Origin: an uncultured Xanthobacteraceae bacterium
GTDB lineage: Bacteria; Pseudomonadota; Alphaproteobacteria; Rhizobiales; Xanthobacteraceae
Assembly: GCA_955652925.1 (NCBI GenBank)
Contig: CATPCO010000822.1
Coordinates: 1 to 5,250 of the forward strand
Direction: 5' to 3'
DNA length: 5,250 nucleotides
Part shown: one piece after another, positions 1 to 5,250 of the stretch
Numbering within the stretch: the first letter of the stretch is position 1
Layout of the letters: each line of letters starts with the position of its first letter
Notes under the pieces: generated by a model
Database searches by the model: none
What the model was told of the DNA's origin: nothing
The model's input: the letters and a program-made list of their open reading frames with translations, nothing else
Position numbers and translations under genes: made by a program

Positions 1-413
1 ACCGTCTTGACAGGCAAGCTCGGATTGACCACGAGCATCAGCGTGAAGCTTCCCACACGCGTCACGGCCGTGAAGTCCTTCACCGGATCGTAGCTCACGT
101 TCTTCATCAGGAACGGAACAGCCGAAAGCGGGGAGTTGGTCCCCATCAGCAGCGTGTAGCCGTCCGGCGCCGAGCGCGCGACGTAAAGCGCGGCCAGCGC
201 TCCGCTAGCGCCGGTGCGATCCTCGACGATGACGCTCTCCTTGAGCGCGACACTGAGCGGCTGGGCGATCACGCGGCAAATCGTGTCGCTGGAGCTGCCG
301 GGGCCGAACACATTGATGAGGGTGATCGGCTTGCTTGGATAGTTGGCGGCGCGTAGCGCCGGGCTGAACAATGCCGCCCCGGCGGCCATGAGAATGAGAA
401 ACAGCTTATTCAT
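1..413 (-). CDS. TctC/Bug-family periplasmic solute-binding protein, N-terminal part (cut by left edge)
   Basis: The 137 complete codons visible encode the N-terminal lobe of a tripartite tricarboxylate transporter receptor; this family captures small carboxylates or related organic compounds in the periplasm. Residues 1-23 form a clear Sec signal peptide: Lys3, a hydrophobic core FLILMAAGAALF, and probable cleavage near ALRAA. Family landmarks follow in order: YPSKPITLI (25-33), the GPGSSSD turn with Asp43, a VIVEDRTGASG strand-turn (61-71), and VARSAPDGYTLLMG (78-91), the most recognisable block. The start is supported by a GGAGGA ribosome-binding site 7 nt upstream. The gene lies 156 bp beyond the end of another TctC gene on the same strand, so it may be the last gene of that unit. 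The usual length is about 320-330 residues, so roughly 60 % lies outside. Family assignment is confident; the ligand is unknown. Confidence 0.9.
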   Translation of the reverse strand, partial: MNKLFLILMAAGAALFSPALRAANYPSKPITLINVFGPGSSSDTICRVIAQPLSVALKESVIVEDRTGASGALAALYVARSAPDGYTLLMGTNSPLSAVPFLMKNVSYDPVKDFTAVTRVGSFTLMLVVNPSLPVKT

Positions 414-420
414 GCGTGGT

Positions 421-426
421 TCCTCC
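421..426 (-). promoter_or_regulatory. Ribosome-binding site of the leftmost TctC gene
   Basis: On the minus strand GGAGGA stands 7 nt before the ATG at 413, a near-consensus Shine-Dalgarno sequence. It fixes the start and gives the full signal peptide. Confidence 0.75.
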
Positions 427-452
427 CCACGTCGTCGCGAGTTACGTGCGTT

Positions 453-481
453 GGCGCGCCGGTCGCGTGCGGGCGCGCGCC
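453..481. repeat. GC-only inverted repeat between two TctC genes
   Basis: GGCGCGC at 453-459 is the reverse complement of GCGCGCC at 475-481, leaving a 15-nt loop. Each arm sits in its own palindrome (GGCGCGCC at 453-460 and GGCGCGCGCC at 472-481). In the leftward direction the stem is not followed by a T run, so it lacks the form of an intrinsic terminator. It could be an mRNA structure between the two genes or simply chance in GC-rich spacer. The rest of the spacer (414-569) shows only the ribosome-binding site and no convincing promoter. Confidence 0.3.
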
Positions 482-569
482 GTGTCGACCTATGCGATCA
501 AGGGTAGCAGATTTGTGCACCGTTGTGTGTCCGTCGAATGGCGGTCAACTTGTAGAAACGCCCTCCCAC

Positions 570-1550
570 TTAATCCATCGAGACCCCGCTCGCTTTAATC
601 GGGCCGGCCCATTTTTCGATCTCGGTTTCCACGAATTTTTGGAGATAATCCGGTGAGCGGCGATCATCTGCCGTTAGATCGGCACCGATCTCCTGCATCC
701 GCGCCTTCACAGCCGGAGTGTTGATGGTCGCGAGGGTTGCAGCGTTTAGTTTCTGGACGATCGCAGCGGACGTGCTTTTCGGCAAGAACAAAGCAAACCA
801 GTTCGAGGCGTCGAAATTGATCAACCCTTGCTCATGCGCAGATGCCTGATCCGGGAGGCTCGGCGAGCGATCCCGCGTGAGGATAGCGATCGCCTTGACC
901 GTCTTGCTCTCGATCTGGGCGATGGCGATCGGCGTATCAGGGCATTGATAATCGATCCGCCCAGCAATCAAATCCTGCATCGCCGGTGCAGCACCGCGGT
1001 AGGGCACATGCGTGACCGTGATTCCGATCGCCGCATTCAAAAGCACGCAAGCAAGATGGCTCGCGGAACCCGCTCCGCCCGATCCATACTGCATGCTCGA
1101 TTGATGTGCCTTTGAGTAAGCAATGAATTCCAGCAGATTGTTGGCGGGCAAATCCTTGCGCGCGAGCAGAACCAGCGGCGTCTGAGCAATCAGCATGACT
1201 GGCGCGAAATCAATGGCGGCATTATAGAGTGGAGCTTTATAGAATGTCTGATTTGCGGCATGGGTGCCCACATTGCCGAGCACGAACTGATAGCCGTCAG
1301 GCGTTGCCCTCGCCACGCGGGCGCTGCCGGTCATACCGCCAGAGCCGCCTACGTTTTCAATAATGACCTGCTGGCCCAAAAGCTCAGAAAGGCGCGGGGC
1401 CAGGATACGTCCAACGGTGTCTGCCGGACCGCCAGCAGAGAACGGAATTACCATGGTCATTGGTCGGCTCGGCCAATGCTGTGATAGCGCAGGCTTAATG
1501 AATTCGAGGCTGGTGAATACAACAGTCGCGAATTGAAATAGCCGTGCCAT
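570..1550 (-). CDS. TctC/Bug-family periplasmic solute-binding protein (complete)
   Basis: This 326-residue protein has the normal length of a tripartite tricarboxylate transporter receptor, the soluble periplasmic component that delivers a ligand to TctA/TctB membrane subunits. Landmarks: WPSRPMTMVIPFSAGGPADT (26-45) with Asp44; VIIENVGGSGG (62-72); VARATPDGYQFVLGN (79-93); YGSGGAGSASHLA (155-167), which lines the ligand cleft in the family; VTHVPYRGAAPAMQDLIAGRID (179-200); and a C-terminal helix pair rich in Lys and Glu. The signal peptide is weak: one Arg, a hydrophobic run broken by Glu16, and possible cleavage at ALS-Q near residue 23. The ATG at 1550 is preceded in frame by a stop three codons upstream, so no longer start exists; the ribosome-binding site (TGAGAT) is poor. 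It lies 28 bp after the oxidoreductase stop, so co-transcription is likely. GC is about 58 % by hand count over 601-1320. The ligand is unknown. Confidence 0.93.
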   Translation of the reverse strand: MARLFQFATVVFTSLEFIKPALSQHWPSRPMTMVIPFSAGGPADTVGRILAPRLSELLGQQVIIENVGGSGGMTGSARVARATPDGYQFVLGNVGTHAANQTFYKAPLYNAAIDFAPVMLIAQTPLVLLARKDLPANNLLEFIAYSKAHQSSMQYGSGGAGSASHLACVLLNAAIGITVTHVPYRGAAPAMQDLIAGRIDYQCPDTPIAIAQIESKTVKAIAILTRDRSPSLPDQASAHEQGLINFDASNWFALFLPKSTSAAIVQKLNAATLATINTPAVKARMQEIGADLTADDRRSPDYLQKFVETEIEKWAGPIKASGVSMD

Positions 1551-1578
1551 TTCATCTCACTGGTTGATGTCCGACTAA

Positions 1579-2769
1579 TCAGCGCACAAGCATCGGCTGG
1601 GACGCCTTGGCCCCCTTGAATGCAGGCATCACCTCTTTCGCGAACCGATCAAGTTGCTCCAAGGCAACCTTCTCCGGCACGCCGACCGAAAAGCTTACCG
1701 AGATGCGGTCGAGCGCCGGGTATTTCTCTTCGAGTGCCTTGAGGTGCTCGATCAGGTCATCGGCATTGCCACACAGGAAGCCGCCGGACTTGACCGCGTC
1801 CTCGATACGCGGCAGCTTCGCGGTCGGCGCACGCTTGGGATCGCGCATGACTTCTACCTGCTCCTCGGTGAGCGCACGCACGAGACGCAGCTCGCCGAAC
1901 ATCTTCATGTTTTCCTCGTAATACTTCGCCGCCTCCCTCATGCCTTGCTCGCGACTGTTGGCCATGTAGAAGTGGAAGCCGAAGCACAGTCGCTCGCCGA
2001 GCCCGATCGGCTTTCCGAGCTTGGCATGCGCCGCCTGCCAGGCGAGCACGACCCTATGCATCGCCCCGCCCTCGGCCGAGCCGCCGCCCACCATGCCCTG
2101 GATGCCGTGCTTGGCCATGAACTCTAGCGCGCGCGCCGAACCACCCTGGATCGGCTGCCAGCACTCGACTGGCAGATTAAAAGGCCGCGGAACGAGTGTC
2201 AGCTCTTTGAGGGTATAGCCGCGATAAGGCACCTCGGGTGGCAGCGTGTAATACTTGCCTTTATGCGAGAAGCGCTCGTTGTTGAACGCATTGAAAATGA
2301 TATCGACCTGCTCCTCGAAGAGCGTCCGATTGGCTTCCTGGTCACGCAACGGGGAACCGAACGTTTCCACCTCGCGTGTATGGTAGCCGCGACCGACGCC
2401 AAAGACGATGCGGCCGCCGGTGAGGATGTCGGCGGTGGCGAAGTCCTCCGCCAGCCGCAGCGGGTGCCACATCGGAGTGATATTGAAGCCGCAACCGATC
2501 TTGATGGTCTTCGTTTGGTGCGCGAGGTGCAAGGCCATGAGGATGGTGTTAGGAATGCATTCAGTCCCCTCGGACTGGAAATGATGCTCGGCCATCCAGA
2601 AACAGTTGTAGCCAAGGCCATCCATGAGCTTGGCCATGGCCTCGGCCTTGCTCAGCGCAGTCGCGAGGTGCGCGTTCGAGTAACGTCGCTCGTTGATGGG
2701 CGTCCCACCATAGCCGACGTTGTCGAGGTCGGTATGACCGGCATAGAGGCTGTCAAACTTGGTGATCAC
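1579..2769 (-). CDS. LLM-class flavin-dependent oxidoreductase (luciferase-like monooxygenase)
   Basis: This 396-residue cytoplasmic enzyme belongs to the bacterial luciferase/alkanesulfonate monooxygenase superfamily, whose members use reduced FMN or F420 in a TIM barrel to oxygenate or oxidise organic substrates. Sequence support: FWMAEHHF (57-64), matching the Glu-His-His block of the luciferase active site; IKIGCGFNITPMWHPLRLAED (89-109); and ADILTGGRIVFGVGRGYH (113-130), the flavin-binding signature region. A Gly-rich stretch GMVGGGSAEGG (225-235) lies in the usual cofactor phosphate-binding part. The C-terminal part includes FLCGNADDLIEHLKALEEKY (331-350), typical of the family. The start is GTG: no ATG occurs in frame between it and the stop at 2833-2835, and the N-terminus MITKFDSLYAGHTD fits the family. 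No strong ribosome-binding site is visible. The gene heads a leftward unit with the TctC gene 28 bp on. The substrate cannot be inferred; FMN is more likely than F420 in a proteobacterium. Confidence 0.9.
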   Translation of the reverse strand: MITKFDSLYAGHTDLDNVGYGGTPINERRYSNAHLATALSKAEAMAKLMDGLGYNCFWMAEHHFQSEGTECIPNTILMALHLAHQTKTIKIGCGFNITPMWHPLRLAEDFATADILTGGRIVFGVGRGYHTREVETFGSPLRDQEANRTLFEEQVDIIFNAFNNERFSHKGKYYTLPPEVPYRGYTLKELTLVPRPFNLPVECWQPIQGGSARALEFMAKHGIQGMVGGGSAEGGAMHRVVLAWQAAHAKLGKPIGLGERLCFGFHFYMANSREQGMREAAKYYEENMKMFGELRLVRALTEEQVEVMRDPKRAPTAKLPRIEDAVKSGGFLCGNADDLIEHLKALEEKYPALDRISVSFSVGVPEKVALEQLDRFAKEVMPAFKGAKASQPMLVR

Positions 2770-2807
2770 GCGGATTTTCGATCCATCTACCAGCCAGGGC
2801 CGGATGC

Positions 2808-2836
2808 AGCATATCGAATTACGAGGGCTCGGTCAG
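2808..2836 (-). promoter_or_regulatory. Possible sigma-70 promoter of the flavin oxidoreductase gene
   Basis: Reading leftwards, CTGACC (2836-2831) and TATGCT (2813-2808) are separated by exactly 17 bp. Each matches four of six bases of the -35 and -10 consensus. Transcription would start near 2800 and leave a leader of about 30 nt before the GTG at 2769. The site overlaps the beginning of the opposing TctC reading frame. This is pattern matching only, and organisms of this GC content often use weaker boxes. Confidence 0.3.
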
Positions 2837-3886
2837 CGGGTATTGCCCCTAAATTCATCGGCGCTGTCTCAAGCGCGGCGGCGCTGTTAATTGTTTGCGC
2901 GGCGACGGCGCAACCCATTGAGCAATTCTACAAGGGCCGCACCATTACAATCCTGGTCGGCACGTCGCCGGGCGGCATCAACGATATATCGGCTCGCCTC
3001 GTCGCGCGGCACCTCTCACGCTTCATTTCAGGCGCTCCGAATATCGTTGTTCAGAACAATCCCGGCGGGGGCGGGCTCGTGACTGCCAGCCGTCTTTTCT
3101 ACAGTTCCGAGAAGGATGGCTCCGTTATCGCGAAGCTCGAGCGCGCGGTGCCGCAGCTTGCCATTCAGGGAAATCCCAACGCGCAATTCGATCCGGCGAG
3201 GTTCACATGGCTCGGCAGCCTATCGTCCTATGCGGATGATGCCTATCTCATGCTCATCAACGCGCAGCATCCGGCGAAGACAATCCATGATCTCAAGTCG
3301 CCCGGCATGCCGGTCGTGCTCGGCGCTGACAATTCCGCGTCGAGCAACCTGATCTTTGCACTGATTGCGAAAGATGTGCTCGGCCTCAACGTGAGGCTCG
3401 TACGCGGTTATTCGGGCGCAGCGCCGCTTTTTCTCGCCATGCAGCGCGGCGAGATCGACGGCCAAATGGTTGGCTTGAGCTCGGTGCGCAGCGGCCAGCG
3501 GGATCTTTGGAATAAACGAGCATTTCGACCGCTGCTCGCCTTCGGCCGCGCCGCGCGTCATCGGGAATTTCCGGACGTTCCGACCGGTCGCGAGCTGGCG
3601 GACAATCCGGCCGATCTCGCGCTCATCGCGTTTGCAGAGCTCCCCTTCTTCATGGCGCTGCCATTTGCCGCGCCTGCGGACCTGCCGGGGCGATCGCGCC
3701 CACGCCCTGCAAACCGCATTCATGGCGATGTGCGCGGATTCGAGCTTCCGCGAAGAAGCGCAGAAGCTTGGCATCGATCTCAGTCCTATTCCGGGTCAGG
3801 AGATTTTGCATCTCCTTGCCCAGGCAGCGAGCACGCCGCCGGACGTGATTGCGCGCTACAATGCGATCACGGGGGAGAGGAAATAG
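2818..3886 (+). pseudogene. TctC-family solute-binding protein, long subtype, frameshifted and without a normal start codon
   Basis: Two frames together spell a nearly complete receptor of about 356 residues. Counting from the ATT at 2818: a signal peptide with Arg3, Arg5 and Lys12 and the core FIGAVSSAAALLIVCAATAQ (13-32); FYKGRTITILVGTSPGGINDI (38-58), the start of the mature lobe in the long TctC subtype; NPGGGGLVTASRLF (81-94); VLGADNSASSNLIF (167-180); VRGYSGAAPLFLAMQRGEID (195-214); LPFFMALPFAAPADLPG (275-291). At GGGG (3687-3690) the homology leaves this frame and continues in the next as DRAHALQTAFMAMC and TPPDVIARYNAITGERK, ending at TAG 3884-3886. Removing one G restores P-G-D-R-A. 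No ATG, GTG or TTG lies in frame near the signal peptide; the only in-frame ATG (2734) lies inside the divergent oxidoreductase gene and would add 28 unsuitable residues. I read it as a decaying gene. A sequencing error in the G run is the main alternative for the frameshift. Confidence 0.8.
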
Positions 3887-3965
3887 AGAGCGATCGTGGC
3901 GGTCCGATGCGTTCGAATCGCGGCTCTGCGGATTGGCACGCTGGAGAGCGCGGGCATTGAGGAGC

Positions 3966-4781
3966 TCATCTGATCTTCTCGAAATCGCCGTGCCGGCCGA
4001 GGCCGTCCTTGAAGCGGGCTGCTCCGCTCACTCCGTCCTTAATCAGGGCTTCGCGCCCGTTGTACCATTCCGCAATCAGCCCGGCGCGCACAGAAAGGCC
4101 ATGACTCGTGATGGCCGAGCGCCGGTCAGCGCGCACACACACTTGCGGAAAGCGCGCGATCTCGCGTGCCAGCTCTTCCGCCTTCGCACGCGCCCCGCCC
4201 TTGGGGGTGAGATATTCGCACAACCCGATCTTCAGGCACTCCTGCGCGGGCACTTTGCGCCCCGTGAGAATAATCTCCAATGCGCGGCCCTGTCCGACGA
4301 TCCGCGGCAACCGCACCGTGCCGCCGTCAATCAACGGCACGCCCCAACGCCGGCAATAGACGCCGAGGTAGGATTCATCTGCCATGACGCGAAAGTCGCA
4401 CCACAGAGCGAGCTCCATGCCGCCGGCAACGGCAGGCCCCTCGACGGCCGCGATTACCGGCTTATCCAATTCGAGGCGCGAAGGGCCCAGCGGTCCGCGC
4501 GGAATCTCGGCGCCATTCCCCCGCGGTCCGGCAACCGGAATGTCGAGCTCGCCAAGCGGATAATCGGAATGAAGCGTGCTGACATAATTGAGGTCCCAAC
4601 CCGCGCAAAACGCGCCGCCGGCACCGTAGAAAACCGCAACGCAGGCCTCCTCATCCGCATCAAATTCGAGAAAAGCGGCCGTGAGCGCATCGGCGCTTTC
4701 CGGGTCCATGGCATTACGGGCTTGCGGGCGGTCGTGAATGACCGTCCATACCGTTGCGTTTTTCTCAATCCGTACCGTCAT
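3966..4781 (-). CDS. Crotonase/enoyl-CoA hydratase-isomerase family protein
   Basis: This 271-residue cytoplasmic protein has the length and order of a crotonase-fold enzyme acting on acyl-CoA thioesters. Landmarks: RPQARNAMD (18-26); AGGAFCAGWDL (54-64), which supplies the first oxyanion-hole amide at Ala60; the substrate loop; VEGPAVAGGMELALWCDFRVMAD (113-135), with the second oxyanion-hole glycines and Glu123, equivalent to rat crotonase Glu144; then WGVPLIDGGTVRLPRIVG (146-163). The position of the second classical glutamate (rat Glu164) aligns with Cys143, so ordinary syn-hydration is doubtful; Asp152 in the IDGG motif may serve another chemistry. I chose the ATG at 4781 over the one at 4814 because GAGAGG stands 6 nt before it and the family N-terminus begins there. 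The gene converges on the broken TctC gene and diverges from the next TctC gene. The superfamily is certain; the reaction is not. Confidence 0.9.
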   Translation of the reverse strand: MTVRIEKNATVWTVIHDRPQARNAMDPESADALTAAFLEFDADEEACVAVFYGAGGAFCAGWDLNYVSTLHSDYPLGELDIPVAGPRGNGAEIPRGPLGPSRLELDKPVIAAVEGPAVAGGMELALWCDFRVMADESYLGVYCRRWGVPLIDGGTVRLPRIVGQGRALEIILTGRKVPAQECLKIGLCEYLTPKGGARAKAEELAREIARFPQVCVRADRRSAITSHGLSVRAGLIAEWYNGREALIKDGVSGAARFKDGLGRHGDFEKIR

Positions 4782-4787
4782 CGTGAG

Positions 4788-4793
4788 CCTCTC
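4788..4793 (-). promoter_or_regulatory. Ribosome-binding site that decides the crotonase start
   Basis: GAGAGG on the minus strand lies 6 nt before the ATG at 4781. The upstream in-frame ATG at 4814 has no comparable site and would add 11 residues that do not resemble crotonases. Confidence 0.6.
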
Positions 4794-4892
4794 GTGGTTA
4801 AGCCCATTTCGCATGCCGCCGCAGAGTAGCCTGACGCGCTCAGACCCTCTGCATCACCCCGATTCTTGCCCGCGTGAATTCGCCGCAAATTA

Positions 4893-4902
4893 CACGGCCG
4901 TG
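4893..4902. promoter_or_regulatory. Perfect 10-bp palindrome in the divergent intergenic region, possible operator
   Basis: CACGGCCGTG is fully self-complementary and extends to a 14-bp palindrome with one mismatched pair (TACACGGCCGTGCA, 4891-4904). It sits in the 158-bp region between the crotonase and TctC starts, 37 bp before the TctC ATG and about 110 bp before the crotonase ATG. This is where a dimeric repressor or activator of a divergent pair could bind. No regulator gene lies in the window, and a 10-bp palindrome may occur by chance in GC-rich DNA. Confidence 0.3.
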
Positions 4903-4923
4903 CATCTGCTATCTTGGAGGGGA

Positions 4924-4930
4924 AAGGAGA
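4924..4930 (+). promoter_or_regulatory. Ribosome-binding site of the rightmost TctC gene
   Basis: AAGGAGA lies 9 nt before the ATG at 4940. An overlapping ATG at 4930 is in another frame and does not open the TctC protein. Confidence 0.7.
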
Positions 4931-4939
4931 TGGGACGCA

Positions 4940-5250
4940 ATGACACGCTTTGGCAGCTTGATCGCACTCGTCATAGCAACCGCCTGCTGGTGGTCCGCCG
5001 CCGCGGCGCAGGACCAGTATCCCGCGCGGACCGTGAAGATCGTGGTCCCTGCCGCTCCCGGCTCCACGACCGATACCTTGGCGCGCGTCGTGGCCGATCG
5101 GCTCAGCCGAAAGTGGGGTAGGCCTGCCATCGTCGAGAACATTCCCGGCGGAGCAATGAATATCGGCGCGGCCAATGTCGCGCGCTCTGCACCGGATGGC
5201 TATACGCTCATGATAGCGCCGCCTTCACCGCTGTCTTTCAATCATCTGAT
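4940..5250 (+). CDS. TctC/Bug-family periplasmic solute-binding protein, N-terminal part (cut by right edge)
   Basis: The 103 complete codons visible encode the start of a tripartite tricarboxylate transporter receptor. Residues 1-23 are a strong Sec signal peptide (Arg3, core LIALVIATACWW, cleavage expected after the Ala20-Ala23 run, before QDQYP). The mature part follows the family order: YPARTVKIVVPAAPGSTTDT (27-46) with Asp45, AIVENIPGGAMNIGAANVA (63-81), and VARSAPDGYTLMI (80-92). The last of these is nearly identical to the same block in the leftmost TctC protein, although the rest differs, so the two are paralogues rather than fresh duplicates. Start choice rests on AAGGAGA 9 nt upstream and the intact signal peptide. 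It is transcribed divergently from the crotonase gene, with 158 bp between the starts that could hold a shared control region. About two thirds of the expected 320-330 residues lie outside. The ligand is unknown. Confidence 0.9.
   Translation, partial: MTRFGSLIALVIATACWWSAAAAQDQYPARTVKIVVPAAPGSTTDTLARVVADRLSRKWGRPAIVENIPGGAMNIGAANVARSAPDGYTLMIAPPSPLSFNHL

Noticed and set aside
453..481. Intrinsic terminator between the two leftward TctC genes
   Set aside because: The stem is strong, but no T run follows it in the leftward direction.
520..548. A promoter for the leftmost TctC gene, from TTGACC on the minus strand at 548-543
   Set aside because: At 17 bp spacing the -10 position reads CAACGG, far from consensus, and no better partner is nearby.
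3685..3693. Programmed ribosomal frameshifting at the G run
   Set aside because: CCGGGGC is not a usual slippery heptamer, I see no stimulatory hairpin just downstream, and TctC receptors are not known to use recoding. Mutation or sequencing error is simpler.
3220..3774. A 184-codon minus-strand frame within the third TctC gene
   Set aside because: Antisense to clear TctC homology, with no recognisable features of its own.
2263..3960. A 565-codon plus-strand frame as one large fusion protein
   Set aside because: Its first 170 or so codons are antisense to the oxidoreductase, its middle is the TctC receptor, and its last 90 codons are out-of-frame reading after the frameshift. Only the middle has protein character.
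3887..3965. Bidirectional terminator between the converging TctC and crotonase genes
   Set aside because: Only four- or five-base imperfect stems are present and there is no T or A tract.
3849..4829. A 326-codon plus-strand frame opposite the crotonase
   Set aside because: It is rich in Arg and Ala and shows no domain pattern. It mirrors the crotonase gene, whose motifs are unmistakable, so it is a high-GC antisense shadow.

Overview
The window is a GC-rich stretch (about 58-61 % in the parts I counted by hand). It is dominated by periplasmic solute-binding proteins of the TctC/Bug family (tripartite tricarboxylate transporter receptors). Expansion of this family is typical of environmental Alpha- and Betaproteobacteria such as Bradyrhizobium relatives, Bordetella and Cupriavidus. 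The flavin oxidoreductase and the crotonase resemble sequences I associate with Bradyrhizobium-like Hyphomicrobiales, but the taxonomic call is an inference from style and memory.

Layout. Positions 1-2769 read leftwards and look like one transcription unit: an LLM-class flavin-dependent oxidoreductase (2769 to 1579), a complete TctC protein 28 bp downstream (1550 to 570), and after a 156-bp gap the N-terminal part of a second TctC protein (413 off the left edge). A third TctC gene, of the longer subtype, starts back-to-back with the oxidoreductase and reads rightwards (about 2818-3886). It looks broken: its signal peptide reads from an ATT where an ATG would be expected, and a one-base excess in a G run at 3687-3690 moves the C-terminal 65 codons into another frame. 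A crotonase/enoyl-CoA hydratase family gene reads leftwards towards it (4781 to 3966). A fourth TctC gene diverges from the crotonase and runs off the right edge (4940-5250).

The genes fit an accessory catabolic neighbourhood: orphan binding proteins that may capture organic acids, a flavin monooxygenase-type enzyme and a CoA-thioester enzyme. No TctA/TctB membrane subunits, regulator or CoA ligase are visible, so the substrate cannot be named. I saw no RNA gene, CRISPR array, insertion sequence or convincing intrinsic terminator. The points most worth a second look are the decayed third TctC gene, the crotonase that lacks one of the two classical catalytic glutamates, the density of dissimilar binding proteins, and a perfect palindrome in the divergent region before the fourth TctC gene. 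I found no clear sign of a wholly new system.
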